Assembly: GCF_009807035.1 (NCBI RefSeq)
Contig: NZ_WUBI01000006.1
Location: 29,916 to 93,915 of the forward strand
Length of the DNA stretch: 64,000 nt
Source of the DNA: Paenibacillus dendrobii
GTDB taxonomy: Bacteria; Bacillota; Bacilli; Paenibacillales; Paenibacillaceae
Direction of reading: 5' to 3'
Position 1 is the stretch's first letter. Every line of letters starts with the position of its first letter. Of the stretch, positions 24,849 through 34,300 are shown piece after piece. Position numbers and translations under genes: made by a program. The notes beneath the pieces are model-generated. The model did no database searches, had not been told where the DNA came from, and saw nothing but the letters and a program-made list of their open reading frames with translations.

Positions 24849-25736
24849 TTACTCTTTTACAGCGCCAATTGTCAAACCTTTTTCAAAATACTTCTGCAGC
24901 AGCGGATACAGCAAAATAATCGGACCGATGGCAAGTACGCAGGTTGCCATGCGCGCGCCTTCACTAGGAAGCATGCCAATAGCTGATTCCATCGACTGCG
25001 AAGCTTGCGCGTTCGACTGCAAGTATCCAATATTGTTCATTAAAGATTGGAGCAGATATTGGAGGGGACGCAGTTTTGGCGATTCGATATAGAGTGATGC
25101 GGTCATCCAGTCATTCCAGTATGCAATGGCTACAAACAAACCGATGGTCGCAAGCGACGGTTTGGAAAGCGGTAGTGCAATCCGGAAAAAAGTACGGATT
25201 TCGCCCGATCCATCGATGCGCGCTGACTCAATTAATGAATCCGGAATCGTGCGGAAGAAGTTTTTCATAATCAGCACGTTAACCGTCGACACCAGATAGA
25301 CGATAATCAGCACCCAGATGGTATCCTTCAGATGCAGGATGCGCGTCAGCAAAATGTACTGCGGAACAAGGCCGCCGTTGAACAGAACCGGAAGATACAC
25401 GAAGAAGGTGAGTGCTTTGCGGTGAGTGACTTCGGGACGTGTCAACGAATACGACAGCATGGAAGTAATCAGCAAATGCAAAAGTGTACCCACAGCAGTT
25501 ACAAAAATCGTAACTCCATATGCATTTAGAATAGAGCTTGCTCCGCTGAATACATACTTGTAAGCTGCTGTGCTGAACTTTTGGGGCCAGAAGTGATATC
25601 CGTCTAGCATGAGCGAGTGCTCGCCAGTAAATGATATGGATACAACCAAAAGCAGCGGAGCAATACAGGCCAGGCTGAGTGCAATGAAAATGAGATGAAT
25701 CGCTAATGTTGAAAAATGTAGCTTTCTTAGAAGCAT
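24849..25736 (-). CDS. sugar ABC transporter permease, LplC type (module 1)
   Basis: The protein has 295 residues from ATG 25736, with GGGAGGG upstream. Six membrane segments are visible; the EAA loop reads SLIESARIDGSGEIRTFFRI (about residue 190), and the C-terminus is KYFEKGLTIGAVKE, both typical of the LplC/YtcP branch. It pairs with the LplB-type permease encoded before it. The 159-base gap between the two permease genes is unusually long for such operons and contains a palindromic element. Confidence 0.93.
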   Translation of the reverse strand: MLLRKLHFSTLAIHLIFIALSLACIAPLLLVVSISFTGEHSLMLDGYHFWPQKFSTAAYKYVFSGASSILNAYGVTIFVTAVGTLLHLLITSMLSYSLTRPEVTHRKALTFFVYLPVLFNGGLVPQYILLTRILHLKDTIWVLIIVYLVSTVNVLIMKNFFRTIPDSLIESARIDGSGEIRTFFRIALPLSKPSLATIGLFVAIAYWNDWMTASLYIESPKLRPLQYLLQSLMNNIGYLQSNAQASQSMESAIGMLPSEGARMATCVLAIGPIILLYPLLQKYFEKGLTIGAVKE

Positions 25737-25760
25737 GGATTTCCCTCCCAAGTACATCAA

Positions 25761-25840
25761 TTGAACTAAAGAATAGGTACCACCTATCTCTTTGATTAAC
25801 AACATGAATCAAGAAGGCGAATGGTTAAACTTTAGTTCAA
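25761..25840 (-). repeat. palindromic element with two internal hairpins, copy 1
   Basis: The ends TTGAACTAAAG (25761-25771) and CTTTAGTTCAA (25830-25840) are perfect inverted repeats. Inside are two smaller hairpins: ATAGGT/ACCTAT (25773-25787) and TTGATT/AATCAA (25792-25812). A second element with the same ends lies at 60285-60350. Read on the minus strand, the strand of the surrounding operon, copy 1 aligns with copy 2 in the same orientation. It ends 24 bases before the start of the LplC-type gene. Confidence 0.65.
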
Positions 25841-25895
25841 ATTATATCGAAACGGCATTTAAGTCCTTTTGAAAGATTCATCCGTTTCTGCTCAA

Positions 25896-26861
25896 TTAGA
25901 ATAGTGCGCTGTCGGGATCTTTCTTTTTTATGATGTAATTCGAGATCAATACTAGGAAGAAACCAACTACAGATTGATATAAACCAACGGCAGACGCCAT
26001 GCCGTAGTCATTGACCTTCTTCAGCGAGCGGAATACCAGTGTGTCGATCACGTCTGTTGCCGGGTACAGAGCACCCGAATCATTCGGAAGCGTGTAGAAT
26101 CCGTTCCAGTCGCCTAGACCGCCATTGAACAATTTACCAACCCAGAGCAATGATAGAACAATGATCGTCGGTTTCAAGAGCGGCAATGTGATGTGCTTAA
26201 TGCGCTGCCAATTTGAAGCACCGTCCAGTTGCGCAGCTTCATAATAATCGGGATTAATCCCGGCAATCGCTGCTACATACAGTACCGAATAGTAACCGAC
26301 ATTCTTCCATAGGTAGGCAATCGGCAAGATGAAGCGCCAGTAAGACGGCTCACTGTACCAGTAAACGGCTTCTCCTCCGTTTCCGGTAATCACGTTGTTG
26401 ACAATGCCACGGTCAACACTGAGCATGCTGAAGAGAATGTACTGGATCACAATCCATGAGAGAAAGGTTGGCAGCAAAATGGAGCCCTTATAGGTAGCAG
26501 AAACCACTTTGTTTTTTACTTCGCTTAATAGAATAGCCAGTGCCAACGCGCAAAGTGTAACCGTAATAGCTTCCAGTAGATTGTAAAAAAGCGTATTGAA
26601 AGTAACGGTTCTTGCTGCGTCGGATTTAAAGAAAAACTCAAAGTTTTTGAACAGCGGATCCATCCACGGACTTCCGAAAATCCCGTCGCGTGCACTGTAA
26701 TCTTTGAAGGCAATGATCACGCCGGCCATCGGGATGTAGAACAAGATCGTAATGAAGATTAATCCCGGTGCCATCATGAAATAGAAAGGAACCTGACGGC
26801 GCGCGCTGCGCAATGTTCTGTAGGATTTACTCTTGCGAGACGAATTCGTAATCGCATTCAT
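25896..26861 (-). CDS. sugar ABC transporter permease, LplB type (module 1)
   Basis: The protein has 321 residues. A basic N-terminus (NSSRKSKSYRTLRSARRQ) precedes six membrane segments. The EAA loop is YYEAAQLDGASNWQRIKHIT (about residue 216), as in LplB/YteP permeases for polysaccharide fragments. It is the first gene of the operon and should form a heterodimer with the LplC-type protein. The ATG at 26861 has AAGGGGTG upstream. It is divergent from the AraC regulator. Confidence 0.93.
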   Translation of the reverse strand: MNAITNSSRKSKSYRTLRSARRQVPFYFMMAPGLIFITILFYIPMAGVIIAFKDYSARDGIFGSPWMDPLFKNFEFFFKSDAARTVTFNTLFYNLLEAITVTLCALALAILLSEVKNKVVSATYKGSILLPTFLSWIVIQYILFSMLSVDRGIVNNVITGNGGEAVYWYSEPSYWRFILPIAYLWKNVGYYSVLYVAAIAGINPDYYEAAQLDGASNWQRIKHITLPLLKPTIIVLSLLWVGKLFNGGLGDWNGFYTLPNDSGALYPATDVIDTLVFRSLKKVNDYGMASAVGLYQSVVGFFLVLISNYIIKKKDPDSALF

Positions 26862-26904
26862 TTATTTCACCCCTTTTCTTTGCAGCATTTATATGTCTGC
26901 CATC

Positions 26905-26933
26905 ATTGTAGTAAGGGGGATTTTCAGGCTCAA
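26905..26933 (-). promoter_or_regulatory. promoter of carbohydrate module 1 operon
   Basis: On the minus strand TTGAGC (26933-26928), a 17-base spacer and TACAAT (26910-26905) precede the LplB-type gene. Confidence 0.55.
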
Positions 26934-26986
26934 CAAACAAATATGGTGATCGTTTTGTTTTTTAACACAAGGCATCTCTAAAAACT

Positions 26987-27043
26987 AACGATTTCTACAA
27001 AGTGTTATAAATCGTTGAGGCACAATTTATTTAACACTATAAT
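26987..27043 (+). promoter_or_regulatory. promoter and inverted repeat before the AraC-type regulator
   Basis: TTGAGG (27015-27020), a 17-base spacer and TATAAT (27038-27043) form a promoter for the regulator. AACGATTT (26987-26994) and AAATCGTT (27009-27016) form an 8-bp inverted repeat with a 14-base spacer that touches the -35. It is a candidate regulator-binding site in the divergent region. Confidence 0.5.
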
Positions 27044-27088
27044 ATAAATTGGCATAATACCTGGAAGTCGTATGAATAGGAGGCCGCA

Positions 27089-29458
27089 ATGAAGCTCTTA
27101 TATAAGACCAAAAACCGCAGTACAAGCTTTCTACGCAAATCTTTTTTTTCTTTTTTGATTATCACGGTCATCATTACCGTCTTACTTACGACTTTTTTGA
27201 CGTTTACTTATTTGCGCACGACGAATGCATTAATTAGCCGCTATAACGACAAACTGATTGCGCAGTCGAATTATAGCATTACCTATCTTGACGAGACCGC
27301 AAAGAAATTAGGCAATGCTCTGTACAGCGACAAAGATATCATCGACTTTTTAAATATGAAGGAAAGTGATGAGCGCGTAGCGCTTTTAGCAAGCAAGGTC
27401 ATTGATAAGCACTTTCTGACACTGAAAGATATCGACAGTGTGTATCTGTACAATGCGGGGCTCAATTTGTTTTACTCCTCTCGGAGCGGTGAACGTCGAT
27501 CAGCATCCGCATTTTCAGATCAGACGATGGCAAAGTTACTAACCGACAAACATTTCGTAGCCGATTATCGTGGTCGCCCCTTTGCGGCATCTGTAGATGA
27601 AGCAACGCAATCGGCAAAGGTATGCTCGTATATATTATTTGAACCTGGCGCCACAGCATCTGGTTTGAAAAATGCCGTTGTTGTCAACATTCGAACGAAA
27701 GCGCTTACGGATTCCATCCAAGCCATTAATAGTAGTGATCCTGTACCGGAAACGTCTTTTTTAGTGGTTGACGCGAGCGGCTCTATTTTAAGTATGGCAC
27801 TCTCACCGGAGTTCGGTCATGACATAAGTGAAATGCGAGCATTAAGCCAGAAAGCTCAGGAACTGGACGGCACCAGCAATCAGGTACAGAAAATAGACGG
27901 GATCAGTTACCTTGTTTCGAGCAGCAAGAGTAATGCAAACAACTGGTACATCATGGGCGTTACGCCCTTCAAAAAAATTTATAAAGATGTCATTACTGCA
28001 TCGATCGTATCGGCAGGTATAGTCGTAGCCGTATTCATTTTTTGTGCGGTCATTTGTCTGTTTTTGGCACGCAGGCTGAACAATCCTATTCAAGCAATGA
28101 CGAAAATTATAAATGGGGAAGCGACCGAAAAAAGCGATTCGCTCGTGTCTGAAACGGAAGAATTTCAAGTGATTCTATCTGTATTTGAATCCATGAAGGA
28201 GCAACATGTGCAGCTCGATAAAATCATGCGTGAAACAGGCTATGCTGCCAAGCAAGATTTTCTAAATGCGCTGTTAAGCGAAAGCACAACGTACTCCATG
28301 GGAACAGTGCGGGGAAAATTGCATGACTTGCATCTGGATTATATCGTCTCCAATCAGCTGTGTATGTGCCTGTTCAAAATCGACAATTACAGTCAGTTTA
28401 TGTCCCGAAATAGTCAGAAGGAACGTTGGGCTTTGCGCTATGCGATTGTGAATGTCGCAACGGAGATTGCTGAGAGTTACGGAAATTGCGAAATTTTCAG
28501 CTGTGATTCCGATAAATTTGTGATGCTTATGGATTGTGACACCATATCGCAATATAAAGTTCTTCAGGATAAAGTCGAACGTTTGTTACGCGAGATACAA
28601 AGCAATACGCTAGAGTATCTCCACATTTCTCTGTCTATGGCGTATAGCACGATGTTCCAGGGGTTAGAACATTTGCCTAGCATGTATAACAATATGAAGG
28701 GCTCGATTCTTTTGAAAATGCGATATGGCCATGGCTGCATTATTACACCTTATTTAATGGATGAAATGAATACGGATGAATTCCAAGTCTCAGTTAAAAA
28801 AGAGGAGCAGTTAATCGAAAAAGTGCTGGAGGGTGACGGTGAAGAAGCTAGTAGGATCTATCAGTCTATTAGTAAACTGCTGTATCAATATACGTACAAT
28901 GAGATTTTATTCTGCATTGTACATTTGATTTACAGAATCTATTCTGGCGTGCTCAGTAAGATGCCTGCCATAAAGGACAATCAGGATCTAACTCTGCAGG
29001 AGTTTCTGAAGGATATACAAAACGCAGAAGTAGGTACAGATATTGATGTTTTGATGAATGCGTTTTTACAAAAGCTCTGTAATAAGGTAACAATGCTCAA
29101 GAGCTCATCCAGCAGTAACGACCTTCTGATGCAGCGCATTACCGATCTTGTAGAACAGGAATATCCCAACGCTGAGCTATGCCTCAGTTCCATTGCCGAA
29201 AAATTACGCCTGTCACCGAACTATATCGGCCATTTGTTCAAAACAGCATACGGGCAGTCGATTGCACAATACATTATTGATTTGCGCATGCAAAAGCTGG
29301 ATGAATATATGCGCAACACCAAACTGTCTTTGTCGACCATTATTGAAAAGGTCGGTCTTGAAAAAAACAATTATTTTTACACGCGATTTAAAAAGCATTT
29401 TGGCGTGTCTCTCAGTGAGTACAAGCTGCAGCTTGGACAAGAAATTGATGGTGACTAA
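27089..29458 (+). CDS. membrane-anchored AraC-family transcriptional regulator
   Basis: The protein has 789 residues. The first membrane helix (about residues 18-40) is followed by a 260-residue extracellular sensor region, then a second helix (about residues 305-330, SIVSAGIVVAVFIFCAVICL). The cytosolic part has a long linker domain and a C-terminal AraC/XylS DNA-binding domain (about residues 690-785), with LCLSSIAEKLRLSPNYIGHL and LSTIIEKVGLEKNNYFYTRF as its two helix-turn-helix units. One-component sensors of this kind usually control the adjacent sugar ABC operon, so it probably senses an external glycan and activates module 1. It has its own terminator. Confidence 0.92.
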   Translation: MKLLYKTKNRSTSFLRKSFFSFLIITVIITVLLTTFLTFTYLRTTNALISRYNDKLIAQSNYSITYLDETAKKLGNALYSDKDIIDFLNMKESDERVALLASKVIDKHFLTLKDIDSVYLYNAGLNLFYSSRSGERRSASAFSDQTMAKLLTDKHFVADYRGRPFAASVDEATQSAKVCSYILFEPGATASGLKNAVVVNIRTKALTDSIQAINSSDPVPETSFLVVDASGSILSMALSPEFGHDISEMRALSQKAQELDGTSNQVQKIDGISYLVSSSKSNANNWYIMGVTPFKKIYKDVITASIVSAGIVVAVFIFCAVICLFLARRLNNPIQAMTKIINGEATEKSDSLVSETEEFQVILSVFESMKEQHVQLDKIMRETGYAAKQDFLNALLSESTTYSMGTVRGKLHDLHLDYIVSNQLCMCLFKIDNYSQFMSRNSQKERWALRYAIVNVATEIAESYGNCEIFSCDSDKFVMLMDCDTISQYKVLQDKVERLLREIQSNTLEYLHISLSMAYSTMFQGLEHLPSMYNNMKGSILLKMRYGHGCIITPYLMDEMNTDEFQVSVKKEEQLIEKVLEGDGEEASRIYQSISKLLYQYTYNEILFCIVHLIYRIYSGVLSKMPAIKDNQDLTLQEFLKDIQNAEVGTDIDVLMNAFLQKLCNKVTMLKSSSSSNDLLMQRITDLVEQEYPNAELCLSSIAEKLRLSPNYIGHLFKTAYGQSIAQYIIDLRMQKLDEYMRNTKLSLSTIIEKVGLEKNNYFYTRFKKHFGVSLSEYKLQLGQEIDGD

Positions 29459-29472
29459 CAGCTATGTAACCT

Positions 29473-29515
29473 AAAAAACAGCCCTTTTTCCTTATGGAAA
29501 CGGGCTGTTTTTTTG
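29473..29515 (+). terminator. terminator after the AraC-type gene
   Basis: AAAAACAGCCC and GGGCTGTTTTT form a perfect stem with T runs. It is 15 bases after the stop codon. Confidence 0.88.
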
Positions 29516-29615
29516 TTAGTTAGAAATTAGAGAATGTATTAAAAATATGAGTTACAACACAAAATTTAAAAATTGAAGAAACAGCAAAAAACATCAAATG
29601 CTACAGTTTTTGAGA

Positions 29616-29645
29616 TTGCTGATTTGAGATCAGCAGGGCTACAAT
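29616..29645 (+). promoter_or_regulatory. promoter with inverted repeat before the SLH protein gene
   Basis: TTGCTG (29616-29621), an 18-base spacer and TACAAT (29640-29645). TGCTGAT (29617-29623) and ATCAGCA (29629-29635) form a 7-bp inverted repeat covering the -35 and spacer, a likely repressor position. The rest of the 305-base gap from 29459 to 29763 is AT-rich and shows nothing else. Confidence 0.45.
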
Positions 29646-29763
29646 GCAAGTAATTTAACTACAGCAAAGAAGGTGGAATGATGAAATGTTGAAATACGAT
29701 TAAAACAAAATGAAAGCGCTTAAAATTATTTTGGATTTAATCAAGACATCGGGAGGATTAGTA

Positions 29764-31299
29764 ATGTACAAACGGATCTCCGTAATACTTGCAGTAATGC
29801 TATGCATAGGAATATCTCCTATACATAGTCTAGCAGCTTCTTCTAATTTAATCGCAACGTATATGAATGGTGTTGTTGTTATCGATGGTACGGGATATGA
29901 AGCAAATAAGGATTATATGGTCAGAGTCGTTGATAAAGCAAATGAGAACCTTAAAGCGATGGGACAAGTTCAAGCAAATGCTAAAGGTATCATTTCGGGT
30001 TCGATTACGACAGGTGCTTTGGAAAAGCTAGAAGAACATATTGTTTATGTGAATAGAATGGATGGTAGTTTGGTTTCTTCAGCTAGTTTGACTGGAAGAG
30101 TAGATCCAGTACCTGCAAAACCAGATCCAGCACCAAAACCAACGCCGATTCCAGCTCCGAGCCCAGAGCCTACCATTAAAGATGGTTGCATATCTTATGA
30201 TGATGTAAAGCCTGACAAGGACGGAAATGTAAGTGTTGAGATTCAAGATACCCACGTAGATTCAGCCATTAAAAGTGCTCCAACTGATGAGCATGGAGCA
30301 AAGCAAGTCACTGTAAAAATAGGAACTACAGGTACTGCGAAGCAAAATACGATAACGATCCCTGTAGGGAAATTAGCAGCAAAAACTGAAAAGATTGATG
30401 TCACAGTAAGCACTGGCTTTGGGGATATTGTATTAACCAATGACATGATTAAATCCTTAGCCAAAGATATAAATAGTACAGTAAATGTCGTTATTAGCCC
30501 ACTTGGTATAGGTAACAGAGCAGGCATTCATGTATCGATCTTACAGGAAGACAAGCCTGTGAATGCTGATATTACGATTACTATTGACTATAAGCCTGTA
30601 GGAAATGAACTAGCAGATTATGAACATATCGTCGTGTATAAAGTAGATAAGGCTGGTAACTTCATCATCGTTTCAAATGGAAAATATAACAAGGAGACCG
30701 GAAAAGTTACTGTAAATGGCGAGGCTAACGAAACATATGCAATAGGTTTCGTAAAGAAAACCTTTGAAGATATCTCAAAACTTAAATGGGCGGAAAAACA
30801 AATATCTGTACTAGCTTCAAAAGGCATCATAAGGGGAACCAGTGAAACAAATTTTTCTCCTCAAAAGAACATTACGAGAGCAGACTTCTTGAAGCTGCTA
30901 ATAAATACACTGGACCTCAAAGCGGATATCCATGGAAACTTTGATGACATCGCAGAAAATGCTCATTACTATAACGAAGTCGCTATAGCGAAGGCACTTG
31001 GCATCACATCTGGTTTAGGAAACCATACATTTGCACCTAGTGCGCAAATTAGCAGACAAGACATGATGGTGATGGTTTTGAAAGCGCTTCAAATCGCGGG
31101 TAAACCATGTTTAGAAGGAAGCAAAGAGGATCTTCAGAAATTTAGTGACACTGACAAGATCGCAAATTATGCACTAGATAGCGCAGCATCATTAATTAAA
31201 GAGGGGATGATTACGGGAGACGGCAGTAAAATCAACCCCAATGGCAAGACAACAAGAGCTGAGGCGGCCGTCCTATTGTATAGGATCTATAATAGGTAA
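29764..31299 (+). CDS. SLH-domain cell-surface protein
   Basis: The protein has 511 residues from ATG 29764, with GGAGG 7 bases upstream. Order: signal peptide (residues 1-27, ending SLAA), a small beta domain, a Pro-rich linker (PAKPDPAPKPTPIPAPSPEP, about residues 118-137), a beta-rich central domain (about 140-330) with a YEHIVVYKVDKAGNF stretch, and three SLH motifs (about 340-511), each with the pattern hydrophobic-A-x-x-G-I/M-x-G plus a TRAE/SRQD/TRAD box. SLH modules bind pyruvylated wall polymers, so it is displayed on the surface. The adjacent beta-helix gene 55 bases downstream is probably cotranscribed. The pair is AT-richer than most of the window. Confidence 0.9.
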   Translation: MYKRISVILAVMLCIGISPIHSLAASSNLIATYMNGVVVIDGTGYEANKDYMVRVVDKANENLKAMGQVQANAKGIISGSITTGALEKLEEHIVYVNRMDGSLVSSASLTGRVDPVPAKPDPAPKPTPIPAPSPEPTIKDGCISYDDVKPDKDGNVSVEIQDTHVDSAIKSAPTDEHGAKQVTVKIGTTGTAKQNTITIPVGKLAAKTEKIDVTVSTGFGDIVLTNDMIKSLAKDINSTVNVVISPLGIGNRAGIHVSILQEDKPVNADITITIDYKPVGNELADYEHIVVYKVDKAGNFIIVSNGKYNKETGKVTVNGEANETYAIGFVKKTFEDISKLKWAEKQISVLASKGIIRGTSETNFSPQKNITRADFLKLLINTLDLKADIHGNFDDIAENAHYYNEVAIAKALGITSGLGNHTFAPSAQISRQDMMVMVLKALQIAGKPCLEGSKEDLQKFSDTDKIANYALDSAASLIKEGMITGDGSKINPNGKTTRAEAAVLLYRIYNR

Positions 31300-31353
31300 T
31301 CCCTTAGAACAGCGAAAACATGGCAAAAATAATGAGAAGAGGTAGGTATATCT

Positions 31354-34300
31354 ATGGTTATGGGTAAGAGAAAAATCTTTAGCTTCATGATTGCATGTTG
31401 TGTGTTATGTACTTCCGTGTTTGTTCCTACTGTTCGTGTTCAAGCAGCGGAAGGCAAGGGGGATTCTCTGAAAAGAATACAAGCTGAGTTCTTTGTTTCA
31501 CCAAATGGAAATGATAAAAACGATGGTTCATATGGTAAGCCATTTGCAACTGTGCAAGCTGCAAGGGATGCAGTTCGAGCGATTAACATGAATATGACAG
31601 GTGATATTTACGTTTTTATTGCAGAAGGCAAATATTATCTGGATAAAACCATTACTTTCGATGAAAGCGACTCTGGTACGAATGGCTATCATATCATCTA
31701 TCGAAATTTAGATGACCCGGCGAGTGCTGAAATGATCGGCGGTAAGGTTGTTAACACACAATGGAAATTAGTTGAAAGAACCGGCGCAGACGCTGATTTG
31801 CCAGCTGCTGCAGAGGGGAAAGTTTACAAAACTCATGTTGATACGGATGTTATTTTTGATACGCTTTATGTTAATGATAGACGCGCTACATTAGCACGCA
31901 CCCAAAATTTAACGAAGTATAAAGATTTCCCATCTGCCTTAACGCCTTATATGAGAAGTGCAGGCGGCGGAATTAGCGACTTGTTCTATAAAGCGGGTGA
32001 TCTTGGTCAAGAGTCCATTCAAGGTATCGTAAACGCCCAAGCACGTGGAGACTTAGATGCCTCGGTTTATATGTGGGATGGCGGATACTGGGATTGGATG
32101 ACGGATACGATACCGGTTTCTTCTATTGACACGGCAAGTCGCAAGCTTGGATTCAAAACGGTTTCAGGAAAACCGGAAATGTATAGACCTAAATATAAAA
32201 CAGGTACGGATGCAAGATACTTTGTACAAGGAAATCTAGGCTTTCTGGATGTTCCAGGTGAATATTATTTCAATAAAACGACGGGTGATTTGTACTATTA
32301 TCCAGAAGGAAATATTAATAATAATGAATTTATCATTCCTACCGTCAAAGAAGTGATTCGCGTAGAAGGTGCTGATCGAGATCATATGGTTTCAAATATT
32401 GAATTCAGTGGCTTAGAACTAAAGGATACCAATACAACAGATTGGTATGCATATGGTTGGAACTGGGGAGATGCAGGAGCTGGTTTAGGCTTTTATCCTC
32501 CGGAAGCCAAAGGAAGTACACAACCATCCTATGCCGAACAAACGGAAAGAATAGAGTTCCAATATGGCGTGATTACACTTACAAATACTAAAAATATAAC
32601 GATTTCAAAAACGCATATCAAAAATTCAGGAATGTTTGGTATCGAACTGTATCTAGCTAATGATAATGCAACCATAAAGGATAATCTTATTGAATATACA
32701 GGCCATGGGGGTATCAACGTTGATGGCGGTTATCCTGGCGTGGCCGGTGATAAAAACGGAGATGGTTATAGCAGAAATAATACAATTACCAATACCATTG
32801 TTCATGATATTGGTGAACTGATTGGCCAGGCCTCAGGTATTACCATCCAACAGTCAAGCTATAATACGGTTTCTCATGTAGAGGTCTATAATTCACCAAG
32901 AAGAGGACTTTTTCTGACTGCCGGATATAGCCGCAATCCGAATGGAGCTTTCCCGAATGGGGATAAAAATTTCAATATGATGACGGATATGTACACGCAC
33001 CATAATAAAATTGAATATGCGTATTTGCATGATAATCAACAAGATGGCGGGGATGATGGGGCTTTCTTTGCATGTTATTTGTATAAGGGCAAAGATTACA
33101 AACCTAACTACTTAAACCAAGTTATTATTGATAACACAGGGGCAAATCCTACCATGACTGATTTGGGGCCAAATGATATGAATTTGGATATGGGAGCCTC
33201 AGGCTTAGAGTTGAGTAATGTAAAAGCAACAAATCCTATGAATTTTAATATTGAAGTGAATACGATTCTTCAATATGGCGATGTCATCAAGTTTGATAAT
33301 ACGAATGTTAACTATGGAAAACTGGCAAATCATATCAAGGAATTTGACGACTCCAAGATGGAGTATGACAAGATTGGAGTCACGTCAGACTATCCTAAAC
33401 AATACGTGACAGACAGAGATCTGATAACAGAACCAGCAGATATTTACTTCAAGGAGAATTTTGAAAATGGGTTAGATGATACTGTATGGTCATATCTTAA
33501 CGGCCAGCCGAAAATTTCAACGGAATTTATGTCTGAAAGACCTATTAACGGCAAACAAAGTTTGGAGCTGTTAGATAACACTCAAGTATACAAGAATTTC
33601 CCTGAGATGCTGAACAAAGCCGTTACGGTGAAGATGTTTGACAGACAGAATAATAATTTGGCAGCGTACGATTCCGGACAACAAAATTCGGCTCGAGTTA
33701 CGTCTATTGCACGAGTGGATGATGGGGAGAACATTATTGGTATGGGCTTGGATAATACGAATGCAAGCCATGATATTATCCGAATTGGAAATCAAAAGGA
33801 AACGACGAACATCCCTAGAACATTTGGTTGGCATGAGTTGAAGTTTGACTATACCTCAGGAACGGATGTTGGGCTGTATATTGATAATCAACTCGTAAAA
33901 ACATTACCTGCAGCTGGCTTTAAGTATATCTCGTTGGGTTCTGAGGATGGCAAAGGACAAGCCTTCTATGATGAGCTGTATGTATTTGGCGGAAAAGAAG
34001 CAACGCTGCCGATTCCTCCATCAAATATTCCAGCACCTCCAGCATATGACGGATCAGAGGTTAATAAGCATCAGCTTATGCTAGACTTTGAAGACGGAAT
34101 TGTACCTCAATTCACCAAAATAGGTGGTAATCCATCTGTAACAAGTGTTGTATATGAGAACGGAAATGACAGAAATCAAGTTTTAAGGGATGAGATTAGA
34201 GACGGTAATGACTTCTATGAGTTGAATGCCCCTTGGAATAATTATCTGGTAAATATGAGATGGAAATTTGAAGGATGGGGTACGACAGATGTTCTAAGCG

